A stretch of DNA of 44,161 nt from Acidimicrobiales bacterium (GTDB lineage: Bacteria > Actinomycetota > Acidimicrobiia > Acidimicrobiales > UBA8592). Location of the stretch: assembly GCA_030740795.1 (NCBI GenBank), contig JASLWO010000072.1:1-44161 (forward strand), given 5' to 3'. Within the stretch, counting starts at the first letter, position 1. Each line of letters opens with the position of its first letter. Under the pieces are notes generated by a model. It was not told the origin of the DNA, did no database searches, and saw only the letters and a list, made by a program, of their open reading frames with translations. Positions 34,364-41,509 of the stretch are shown here, piece by piece. The position numbers and the translations under genes are program-made.

Positions 34364-34993
34364 CTAATCTTCAGAAATTCTTTGAAGGACCCGTAGAGAA
34401 CCTTCTGCGTTCACTTCTTCCCATGCTCCACTCTGGATCGCTGGGAGATAGATGCACTCGTATGGGGGCCTTCCACCATCTTTTTCATCTGGGAAGACGT
34501 CATGGATTGCGAGGATCCCACCGAGTTGAACTTTAGGGACCCAACCAGCGTAATCAGATTTTGCTGGCTTCTCACCATGCCCGCCGTCTATGAAGAGAAA
34601 AGATAAAGGGGTTTCCCAGTTTTGTGAGATGATTTCTGAATGTCCAACTAGAGCCACCACTGTTCTCTCCAAACCTGCGGTATCTATGGTTTGACGGAAG
34701 ATCGGTAGAGTATCCATCTTGCCACTAGTTCCATCTACAAGGTCAGGTTCATGGTGTTCCCAGCCACTCTGATTCTCCTCTGAACCTCTATGATGATCTA
34801 ACGCGAACAGAACCTTCCCAAGTTTCTGCGCTGCAAAACCAAGGTAAATTGCTGATTTCCCACAGTAACTTCCTACTTCTAGAAACGGTCCTAATGTATT
34901 AGCGCTAATTGCAGCTTCGTAGAGTGCCTCTCCTTCGTTATCTGGGAGAAATCCTCTCGCTGATCTAGCTACTTTAATTTGGTTTGAGTCCAT
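34364..34993 (-). CDS. Class I SAM-dependent methyltransferase (Methyltransf_24-like)
   Basis: The 209-residue protein has GPFLEVGSYCGKSAIYLG as motif I, KVLFALDHHRG with the acidic ribose contact, LVGHSEII, and LSFLFIDGGHGEKPAKSDY, ILAIHDVFPD as the later strands. The sequence IDGGHxxxxxxxD and HDV is the pattern of Methyltransf_24 and cephalosporin-hydroxylase-like proteins that act on sugars or small molecules. The N-terminal 25 residues are helical. It lies 43 bases from the peroxiredoxin and 37 bases from the GtrA gene on the same strand, so it may belong to a loose surface-glycan cluster. Confidence 0.85.
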   Translation of the reverse strand: MDSNQIKVARSARGFLPDNEGEALYEAAISANTLGPFLEVGSYCGKSAIYLGFAAQKLGKVLFALDHHRGSEENQSGWEHHEPDLVDGTSGKMDTLPIFRQTIDTAGLERTVVALVGHSEIISQNWETPLSFLFIDGGHGEKPAKSDYAGWVPKVQLGGILAIHDVFPDEKDGGRPPYECIYLPAIQSGAWEEVNAEGSLRVLQRISED

Positions 34994-35030
34994 AAGCAGA
35001 GATTAATGCTAGTAGCGATCGCACATGTAG

Positions 35031-35480
35031 TTAAGTCCCTGTTGATTCTGTATTTGAGAAGACATACCTGTCAAGAATGAAGTATTTAGCTCCCCAAAGA
35101 AGCGCATAACCGCTCGCATTCGCTGAATTAATTGCTACCCATGAGTTCCACATAGAACTGGCGAAGAGTACGAAACACGTTGAAAGGGCAAGCCCAACGA
35201 AAGCCATCGACCAGTACGGAACTATTTCTTGTCGGAAACTATGTGGTTGATTTTTGTTCCAAACCCAGAACCTATTGAGTAAGTAATTCGGGATGGTAGC
35301 AATTGCAACTGCTAAAACATTGCTTGCCAATGCGTTTAGGCTGAGAGTGACAAAGAAAAGGTATAGGAGTATCTGCCCTATCGGCGCTGTAACGATTGAT
35401 ACGGAAATGTACCGTACTTTCTTCTTAGATTGGAATGTTGTCAGCACGCTGGGATCAATCAAAGGAGAAACGGTAGACAT
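35031..35480 (-). CDS. GtrA-family membrane protein
   Basis: A 149-residue integral membrane protein with four predicted segments: ISVSIVTAPIGQILLYLFFV, LASNVLAVAIATIPNYLL, YWSMAFVGLALSTCFVLFA and WVAINSANASGYALLWGAKYF. NYLLNRFWVW between TM2 and TM3 is the GtrA hallmark (NFxxNRxWVF). GtrA proteins are thought to move lipid-linked sugars across the membrane or assist such flippases in glycan modification. Its start lies inside the 3-prime end of the GNAT gene (26-base overlap), so the two are coupled. Confidence 0.9.
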   Translation of the reverse strand: MSTVSPLIDPSVLTTFQSKKKVRYISVSIVTAPIGQILLYLFFVTLSLNALASNVLAVAIATIPNYLLNRFWVWNKNQPHSFRQEIVPYWSMAFVGLALSTCFVLFASSMWNSWVAINSANASGYALLWGAKYFILDRYVFSNTESTGT

Positions 35481-35889
35481 TTGTTTCTCGTTTTTTAAAT
35501 CCCAAGTCTTGATACAGTCGATTGGCTGATTCTCTCGACGGACGCGAAGTCAGGTCAACGGTTTTTGCTCCAGCCTCATGTGCTAAATCTAAAGCTTTCC
35601 GATTAAGTTTTTTTCCAATCCCTTCCCCGCGAGACCCTGCATCAACTACAACATCCTCTATCCACGCTCGCACTCCTGTCGGTATTTTGAAAAGTACTAA
35701 CGTCATTGTTCCTACTATTTCACCATCATTGTTTTCAGCTACGAGAATCATTGCTGAATCTGATTTAATGATTTGTTCTAAATCTTTCTTTGTTGGTGGG
35801 TGACTAGAAGTTGATAGTTGCGGTATTAATTCTTTATAAGCGTCAACTAATTTGTCTGTCGATTCATCTGCTATTCGTATACCAACCAT
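35455..35889 (-). CDS. GNAT-family N-acetyltransferase
   Basis: A 144-residue GNAT protein. The acetyl-CoA-binding core is VVDAGSRGEGIGKKLNRKAL near residues 84-103 (split by the R-x-x-G-x-G loop), preceded by VGTMTLVLFKIPTGVRAWIEDVVV and followed by AKTVDLTSRPSRESANRLYQDLGF, the usual motif B. The acceptor cannot be told; small ribosomal, antibiotic or metabolite amines are all possible. The gene ends 26 bases inside the GtrA start and is divergent from the PAC2 gene. Confidence 0.9.
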   Translation of the reverse strand: MVGIRIADESTDKLVDAYKELIPQLSTSSHPPTKKDLEQIIKSDSAMILVAENNDGEIVGTMTLVLFKIPTGVRAWIEDVVVDAGSRGEGIGKKLNRKALDLAHEAGAKTVDLTSRPSRESANRLYQDLGFKKRETNVYRFSFD

Positions 35890-35986
35890 AGTGACATCGT
35901 ATCTTCGCCTTAAGAAAAATTCTTCTTGTCAGGTTAACTAGCTGCATGAGGTGAAAATTCTAAGATCTGTTATTATTGTCGTTTCA

Positions 35987-36823
35987 ATGACAGCTATTGA
36001 AATTATCTCGGATCAGAACCCCAAACTAGTGAACCCTATACTTATTGCAGCTTTCTCTGGCTGGAATGATGCTGGTGGTGCTGCAACTTGGGCTGTCCGC
36101 CATTTAACCGAAAAAACTGAAGCAAAGAAATTTGCTTCTCTTGACGCTGAACCTTTTTACGATTTCTCATCCGAACGTCCTGCTGTCAGATTAAATAATG
36201 ATTCAAGGTATTTAGTCTGGCCAGAGAATAATTTTCACGCCGATGAATCCCATTCGCTGATATTTGTAAATGGAACTGAACCGCAATTGAAATGGAAAAC
36301 ATTTAGTAAAGAAATTATGGAATTAGCACAAGAATTAAATGTTTCTATGGTCATAACTTTGGGCTCACTTTTGGCAGAAGTCCCCCATTCGCGCCCTGTG
36401 TTAATCCACGGAGTTAGCGAAGATGATGACATTAACGAAAAGTTCAATCTTCAAAAATCTGGATATGAGGGACCCACTGGGATTGTTGGGGTTCTGAACC
36501 AAGCGGCTTCTGATATTCAAATACCTAATATTTCTTTGTGGGCAACTGTTCCAAATTATGTCGCAGGTGCTGAATCTCCCAAAGCGGCACTTGCTCTAAT
36601 TGAAAGACTTAAGGAAATAATCCCTTTCTCGATGCAGACAACAGACCTTGAAATAGCTGCAGCTGCTTATGAACGTCAAATTAATCAAATTGTTGAAGGG
36701 GATGAGGAAACATCAAGTTACGTTGATGCTCTTGAGAGCAGCTTCGACGCTGGAGACTACGAACAAGCTAATCCTACAGATTTTGTGGCAGAAGTTGAAC
36801 AATTCTTACGAGAACAAGAGTAG
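35987..36823 (+). CDS. PAC2-family protein
   Basis: The 278-residue protein matches PAC2 (proteasome assembly chaperone 2-like) proteins common in actinobacteria: PILIAAFSGWNDAGGAATWAVRHL at the start (a run divided by the glycine turn), PAVRLNNDSRYLVWPEN, IFVNGTEPQLKWKTF, MVITLGSLLAEVPHSRPV, GPTGIVGVLNQAA and LWATVPNYVAGAESPKAAL. PAC2 in eukaryotes assists proteasome assembly; bacterial function is not defined. The start is ATG 35987, where family similarity begins; an upstream GTG at 35951 would add 12 unlike residues. No ribosome site is evident. The C-terminus is very acidic (QANPTDFVAEVEQFLREQE). Confidence 0.88.
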   Translation: MTAIEIISDQNPKLVNPILIAAFSGWNDAGGAATWAVRHLTEKTEAKKFASLDAEPFYDFSSERPAVRLNNDSRYLVWPENNFHADESHSLIFVNGTEPQLKWKTFSKEIMELAQELNVSMVITLGSLLAEVPHSRPVLIHGVSEDDDINEKFNLQKSGYEGPTGIVGVLNQAASDIQIPNISLWATVPNYVAGAESPKAALALIERLKEIIPFSMQTTDLEIAAAAYERQINQIVEGDEETSSYVDALESSFDAGDYEQANPTDFVAEVEQFLREQE

Positions 36824-36828
36824 TTGAA

Positions 36829-37512
36829 TTATTTCTGATTCTTTCTTTGCTCAGATTTCCAGGCAGGGCGGCGAGGTTCGTCAAATTGCACTTCTATCGG
36901 TTCGTCCCTAATCGCCGAGAAAGCATTTTCAACCCAGTTACCCGAACCGGCAAGAGGTTGTGGCAGAGAATCTTGAGAAAAGAAACCTACATCATCGCAT
37001 TCCAAAGGATGTGGTTTCAATAACCCTCCAACTACTTTGCATTGAAAAACTATTGAATACAAAGGCATTCGTGTGAATCTAGCTCTTACCCCATCAAGAA
37101 TTGAAATGATTCTTGTCGCTTCCACTTGCATCCCTGTTTCCTCAAGAACTTCTTTCTCCGCTATTTCAGCAGCTGAATATCCTACGTCGGCAAAACCTGT
37201 AGGGAATAGCCATACTCCTGAATCAGATCGTTGAATGAGAAGCATCTCGCCTTTGTCGTTTCCAACTACTGCACCAATAGCAACTTTGGGAGTGACATAG
37301 CCAGGGATCCCTTTCCCTACAGATTGCATCCATTCAATGACTTTCTCACTACTTTCACCTGATTCGGAGATACGCGAATGTATTTCAGCTGCAACGTGCA
37401 AAATTTCTTCGTACCTTTCACGTTCGTACAAGTTTTCTGTGAAAGCCATCCCTGTTCTCGCAATCCCGGATAAAGCTTCACTCCACCTGATCAGATCGTT
37501 TTCATCAGTCAT
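36829..37512 (-). CDS. Nudix hydrolase with N-terminal helical domain
   Basis: The 227-residue protein has an N-terminal helical domain of about 60 residues (LIRWSEALSGIARTGMAFTEN, NUDIX_N_2-like) and a C-terminal Nudix domain with TPKVAIGAVV, LLIQRSDSGVWLFPTGFADVG, then KEVLEETGM as the catalytic core. The usual glutamate in the EPGES-type turn reads GYSAAE here, with Tyr at the E position of the loop. The catalytic glutamates of EETGM are kept, so activity is likely. It overlaps the end of glnD by 4 bases (ATGA) and so is translationally coupled to it. The substrate is unknown; ADP-ribose or NADH-like dinucleotides are common. Confidence 0.87.
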   Translation of the reverse strand: MTDENDLIRWSEALSGIARTGMAFTENLYERERYEEILHVAAEIHSRISESGESSEKVIEWMQSVGKGIPGYVTPKVAIGAVVGNDKGEMLLIQRSDSGVWLFPTGFADVGYSAAEIAEKEVLEETGMQVEATRIISILDGVRARFTRMPLYSIVFQCKVVGGLLKPHPLECDDVGFFSQDSLPQPLAGSGNWVENAFSAIRDEPIEVQFDEPRRPAWKSEQRKNQK

Positions 37513-39824
37513 TTGTTTTCCTTTGCCATCACCGTTGATGTTTCAATCGCATGTTTAAGTGCTTGTTTGATTTCATCAGCGTGAGCAGTGCTATTAATTT
37601 TCTTACCTTCATTGTCTAAAACATAGAATGAATCGACGACATCAGCTCCTAATGTCTGTACTTTTGCGCTTAAAATGCTCAAATCGAGAGAGCTTAAGGC
37701 ACGGGTGATCTGATAAAGCAATCCCATTCCATTCGGAGCGGAGACTTCTATAACGGTTGCCATTGAAGACGTTTCATTGTCTAGCTTTACGTCGGTTCCG
37801 ACAACCCTATCCGGATATTGCTGGGACAGTTGCAAAGAGTAAGTTCTCATACGTTCAGAAAGTCTTGCCGCTATTGCTACACGACCTCTTACAGAGTCTT
37901 GTACGAAAACACATACAGAATCCCAATCAATTTCTCTGGTTGTACTTGGAGCGACTCTAAATACAGCCAAGACCATTCCATATTCTGTGTGCGCTACTGC
38001 TTCAAGAACATCAAGACCAGATAACGAAAGAGCTCCCGCAACCCGTCCGAAAACTCCGGGACGGTCTATTTCCATAATGGTGAGACGGTCTCCTTTGCCT
38101 TCAACTTTTATAACTCCGCGACGCATCATTTGCATTTGATCAGTGGTAGGAAATGCTCTCTCCATAATGCTTCCATCGCCTCCTTTTAAGTAGGCTGATG
38201 TTCGATTTGATAAGTCTTCAACTAGTCCGGCCTTCCAGCTACTCCAAGCAGCTGGACCCGTAGCTATTGAATCCGCTTCGGTAAGAGCGTGCAAGAGCTG
38301 AACTGTTTCAATAGATTTAAGTGAGTCTCCAACTGACTGGATAGTGTCAAAGTCATCAAGGTCCCTACGTGTAGCTATGTCTGGTAGGAGTAAATGGTGC
38401 TCACACATCTGAATTAACTTTTGGACATCAGCGGGAGGGAATCCCATGCGCAAACCAATCGTATGGATCAACTCTATTCCGATTTCGGTATGGTCTCCTG
38501 GCAGTGGTTTCCCTATGTCATGCAAAAGAGCACCTATTACTAGCAGGTCTGGTCTCTTGACTCGGTCAACGAGTTTCGCTGCTTCTGCCGCTGTTTCTAA
38601 TAAGTGACGGTCAACAGTAAAACGATGATAGGCGTTACGTTGCGGCCGGCTTCTAGTTGGTTCCCATTCAGGAAGAAACGGTACGAACAAGTCAAGTTGA
38701 TCTAATGTTTCAAAGACTGGAATCGCGTTATGACCGGTAAGGAGAAGATCCACAAATAGATTACGGATCTCTGGTGTCCATGGTTCTGGAACTTCTAACT
38801 GTACTTGTCTGAGCCTGCTTATTATTTCAGGATTGAAACGCTCCTTGTTCTTAGCAGTTCTTAAAGCAATGCTTAAAACAGTTTCCGCTGAGAAATCTGA
38901 ATCAGTATCAAAACTTGTTGAAACTGGTTTTCTTTTTCTAACTATGGTGTCTCCTACTTTTTTACTGAAGTTCCACAGTCCAAATAGGCCGGCGTTTTGT
39001 ATGGCGTAACAAAGTTCATCAACGTTCCACGCAATTCGACGGGCTGCTGAAGCCACGTCCGACATTAATAAATCTGCATCTGTGTACTCAAGTGCTTCTG
39101 AAACCGCGTCTTGTTGTTCGAGGAGTAACTTGTCACTTGAACGGTTTGATTGTCTGTGTAGCTCAACACGAGATCGTAGAATAACTTCGTAACATTCAAG
39201 AAGTTGATGATGCTCTACTTCGAGCGGGCCCTGACCACTTTGACTTGCCCAACCCATAGCATGAACATCTCTAAGTCCGCCTCTACCTTCCTTGAGTTCA
39301 GGCTCAAGCATGAAAGCAACTTCGCCTTTAGCTCTATGGCGTTTTTGTATAGACGTAGCAAGTTTAGGTAACCAGGACTTAGCTTTATTTCTCCATTGAG
39401 CTAACGCTAATGAACTTAATTCATCTACTAACTGAGAGGATCCAGCGATGTGTCTGCATGATAGTAGCGAGGTAGCCGTATCTAGATCTGAGGATGCCAG
39501 GTCTAGAGTCTCTGCGATTGTCCGGACAGAGTGTCCAAGTTTCTCTCCCTGATCCCAGATTGGGTACCATAACCCTTCAGCTATGCCTTCAATATCTTGA
39601 GAATTCTTGTGCAACAAAAGCACGTCTAGGTCTGATAATGGGGAAAGGTCCCTGCGCCCGTAACCTCCAACTGCCATTAGGGCAATATCAGGTCTGTCTC
39701 CGACAACGTCTTTAAACAAGTTGCGCAGCCATGTATCGGTTGTGTCACTGAGTTGGAGGGTAAATTCTGAACCACGAAGGGTCTGATCTGCTATCAGTTT
39801 TTTCCGTTCAGTAACAATAGACAT
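37509..39824 (-). CDS. glnD: Bifunctional PII uridylyltransferase/uridylyl-removing enzyme
   Basis: GlnD senses glutamine and modifies PII in nitrogen control. The 771 residues show the nucleotidyltransferase AVGGYGRRDLSPLSDLDVLLL near residue 47, an HD domain (HRFTVDRHLLETAAEA, LLHDIGKPLPGDH, MCEHHLLLPD) and two C-terminal ACT domains (LTIMEIDRPGVFGRVAGAL and VIEVSAPNGMGLLYQITRAL). It is somewhat shorter than E. coli GlnD (890). I choose ATG 39824: MSIVTERKKL fits the family and GGTGGA precedes it. ATGs at 39851 and 39866 are in frame, the last lying in the hairpin at 39865-39895. It lies between amtB and a Nudix gene; no glnB/glnK is present in this order. Confidence 0.95.
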   Translation of the reverse strand: MSIVTERKKLIADQTLRGSEFTLQLSDTTDTWLRNLFKDVVGDRPDIALMAVGGYGRRDLSPLSDLDVLLLHKNSQDIEGIAEGLWYPIWDQGEKLGHSVRTIAETLDLASSDLDTATSLLSCRHIAGSSQLVDELSSLALAQWRNKAKSWLPKLATSIQKRHRAKGEVAFMLEPELKEGRGGLRDVHAMGWASQSGQGPLEVEHHQLLECYEVILRSRVELHRQSNRSSDKLLLEQQDAVSEALEYTDADLLMSDVASAARRIAWNVDELCYAIQNAGLFGLWNFSKKVGDTIVRKRKPVSTSFDTDSDFSAETVLSIALRTAKNKERFNPEIISRLRQVQLEVPEPWTPEIRNLFVDLLLTGHNAIPVFETLDQLDLFVPFLPEWEPTRSRPQRNAYHRFTVDRHLLETAAEAAKLVDRVKRPDLLVIGALLHDIGKPLPGDHTEIGIELIHTIGLRMGFPPADVQKLIQMCEHHLLLPDIATRRDLDDFDTIQSVGDSLKSIETVQLLHALTEADSIATGPAAWSSWKAGLVEDLSNRTSAYLKGGDGSIMERAFPTTDQMQMMRRGVIKVEGKGDRLTIMEIDRPGVFGRVAGALSLSGLDVLEAVAHTEYGMVLAVFRVAPSTTREIDWDSVCVFVQDSVRGRVAIAARLSERMRTYSLQLSQQYPDRVVGTDVKLDNETSSMATVIEVSAPNGMGLLYQITRALSSLDLSILSAKVQTLGADVVDSFYVLDNEGKKINSTAHADEIKQALKHAIETSTVMAKENK

Positions 39825-39864
39825 GCTTCCACCGTATTCCACTTCAACCATTTTGGGAACAGTC

Positions 39865-39895
39865 ATAACTGAAGGGGGTGACCCCCTTCAGTTAT
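39865..39895 (-). promoter_or_regulatory. Perfect hairpin between amtB and glnD
   Basis: A 14-bp perfect inverted repeat (ATAACTGAAGGGGG at 39865-39878 and CCCCCTTCAGTTAT at 39882-39895) encloses a 3-base loop. It lies 13 bases past the amtB stop and covers the first of the possible glnD ATG codons (39866). On the minus strand no U-tract follows, so simple termination is not supported; on the plus strand ACTTTTTTAT follows. Possible roles: partial terminator lowering glnD expression, mRNA stabiliser for amtB, or control of glnD initiation. Confidence 0.7.
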
Positions 39896-39908
39896 CTGTA
39901 AAACTTTT

Positions 39909-41126
39909 TTATAGGTTATATGCGGTTTCTGCGTGTTGTGATTGATCTAATCCGGCTATTTCGTCTTCCTCAGATACGCGAAGTCCGATCGTTGCATCTA
40001 ATACCTTTGCAATTAAGAACGTGACGATGAATGAGAAAACGATCACCGATCCCATAGCAATAACTTGATCAATGAAGAGTTCTCCGCCTCCAAAGAATAC
40101 GCCATCTTGAAACCCACCTGGTTCGCTATTGACCGCTGAGTTGTCTGCAAATAAACCTAGAAGTAGACCGCCGATAATTCCTCCACCTCCATGCACGCCA
40201 ACGACGTCAAGCGAATCGTCATATCCAAATTTGTTTTTTAATCCGATAAGGAAGTAGCAGCCAACGCCAGCGACTAGACCAAAGACAATGCTTGATAGGC
40301 CACCGACATAGCCTGCGGCTGGTGTTATTGCTACTAGAGCAGCTACGACGCCGGAACAAGCACCAAGAGTTGTCGCTTTCCCATCTCGGTACCACTCAAT
40401 AAGCATCCAACCAATCATCCCTGCTGCTGCTGCAACGAAGGTGTTGAGTAACGCTTGCACTGCTTGCCCGTTAGCTGCTCCGGCTGATCCTGCGTTGAAC
40501 CCAAACCACCCGAACCAGAGAATACCGGTTCCGAGCATTACAAGGGGAAGGTTGTGGGGAGGTGATGACTCACTGGGCCAACCTTTACGTTTCCCGAGAA
40601 CAAGAATTAAAGCAAGAGCTGCGACACCAGCATTGATATGGATAGCAGTACCTCCGGCAAAGTCAATTGCCCCCATCTCCGAGTGCCAGCCACTGTAAAC
40701 CCAGTAAGTGACTGGCGTGTAAACAAGTAAGACCCAGATAGGAACGAACAAGGCCCAAGCTGAGAATTTCATCCGATCAGCGACCGCGCCAGAAATCAAA
40801 GCGGGGGTGATCGAGGCAAACGTCATTAAGAAAGCAACGAAGATAAGATCCTCTGTCTGCATATTTAAACCTTTAAGGCCGATATTTTCCCAATTACCAA
40901 TGAGATCACCACCCCAGAAACCAGAACCATCCGAGCTGTTGCCAAGCGTCCACGACAATGTAACCCAGAGCAAAGGAACGACCCCGATGCAGTACATGTT
41001 CATGTTCAACATGTTCAAAACACTTTTGGATTTATCCATGCCTCCATAGAAAAGTGCGAGACCTGGAACCATAAAGACAACTAAAGCTGTTGAAATTAGC
41101 ATCCAAGCGATATCACCTGAGTTCAT
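39909..41126 (-). CDS. amtB: Ammonium transporter
   Basis: AmtB conducts ammonium across the cytoplasmic membrane and is gated by PII. The 405 residues hold eleven membrane segments: MLISTALVVFMVPGLALFYGG with the phenylalanine and aromatic lining (LFYGGMDKSKSVLNM), WVYSGWHSEMGAIDFAGGTAIHI with the first pore histidine, PLVMLGTGILWFGWFGFNAGSA, and VVGVHGGGGIIGGLLLGLF with the second pore histidine. There is no signal peptide, as in most actinobacterial forms. AGGAG lies 5 bases before the ATG. A GlnR-like operator is about 55-80 bases upstream, which suggests nitrogen-responsive control. Next genes on the strand are glnD and a Nudix gene. Confidence 0.97.
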   Translation of the reverse strand: MNSGDIAWMLISTALVVFMVPGLALFYGGMDKSKSVLNMLNMNMYCIGVVPLLWVTLSWTLGNSSDGSGFWGGDLIGNWENIGLKGLNMQTEDLIFVAFLMTFASITPALISGAVADRMKFSAWALFVPIWVLLVYTPVTYWVYSGWHSEMGAIDFAGGTAIHINAGVAALALILVLGKRKGWPSESSPPHNLPLVMLGTGILWFGWFGFNAGSAGAANGQAVQALLNTFVAAAAGMIGWMLIEWYRDGKATTLGACSGVVAALVAITPAAGYVGGLSSIVFGLVAGVGCYFLIGLKNKFGYDDSLDVVGVHGGGGIIGGLLLGLFADNSAVNSEPGGFQDGVFFGGGELFIDQVIAMGSVIVFSFIVTFLIAKVLDATIGLRVSEEDEIAGLDQSQHAETAYNL

Positions 41127-41178
41127 AAATACTCCTAAATCGTAGAAATTAACGGCAATTGAAATTTAGTTCACCAAT

Positions 41179-41205
41179 GTTTCTGATTTGTTTCCAGAGT
41201 GTTAA
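41179..41205 (-). promoter_or_regulatory. GlnR-like operator upstream of amtB
   Basis: On the minus strand (reading toward amtB), TTAAC, GAAAC and GAAAC half-sites recur with a constant 11-base period and 6-base spacers (plus-strand GTTTC at 41179 and 41190, GTTAA at 41201). This matches the GTNAC-N6-GAAAC type box of actinobacterial GlnR regulators (first G replaced by T in the first half-site). It lies 53-79 bases upstream of the amtB ATG, a typical position. Evidence is the spacing and half-site match. Confidence 0.45.
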
Positions 41206-41263
41206 CTCTTTTAGACCTACTTGAAGGCCGCATCCGCTAAAATCCAATTATCTATGGGGATTC

Positions 41264-41491
41264 ATGAAAATTGTCGGCATTACAGAAGCAGATCTCTTCC
41301 GGCGGGAGACCAGATACAAAAATGCCGCATTGGAAGTAATGAAGAGATGCCATTTTCCTGCCCTGAATTCTGTTTATTCTTTGAAAAGCGGAATATTTCT
41401 GACGCTGGTTGGAATCGTTGAACGAAAAGGGTGCAAAAAATTGGTTCTAACCCGTCTTTTATTAGTTAATCTATTAGTTAGTCGCGTCTGA
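41264..41491 (+). CDS. Possible 75-codon small ORF of unknown function
   Basis: ATG 41264, preceded by GGGGA, opens a frame of 75 residues beginning MKIVGITEADLFRRETRY, with a more hydrophobic C-terminal part (SGIFLTLVGIVERKG and RLLLVNLLVSRV) that could be a membrane or peripheral segment. I recognise no family, and another frame over the same bases (41221-41421) is also open, so coding is uncertain. It ends 18 bases before livH. It might be a leader of that unit. Confidence 0.25.
   Translation: MKIVGITEADLFRRETRYKNAALEVMKRCHFPALNSVYSLKSGIFLTLVGIVERKGCKKLVLTRLLLVNLLVSRV
41460..41480. repeat. Short direct repeat ahead of livH
   Basis: TATTAGTTA occurs at 41460-41468 and again at 41472-41480, a 12-base period, 30 to 50 bases before the livH start. 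It may be an operator or chance AT-rich repetition. Seen in the sequence only. Confidence 0.3.
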
Positions 41492-41509
41492 GCAGGTTAA
41501 AGTCACTTT

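Larger units (their letters stand above)
41127..41509. other. Divergent intergenic region between amtB and livH
   Basis: This 383-base stretch is the only gap of more than 300 bases without a secure gene. It holds the GlnR-like operator (41179-41205), a possible 75-codon frame on the plus strand (41264-41491), and two copies of TATTAGTTA in direct repeat 12 bases apart (41460-41468 and 41472-41480). No terminator, RNA gene or mobile element is recognised in it. Confidence 0.6.
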
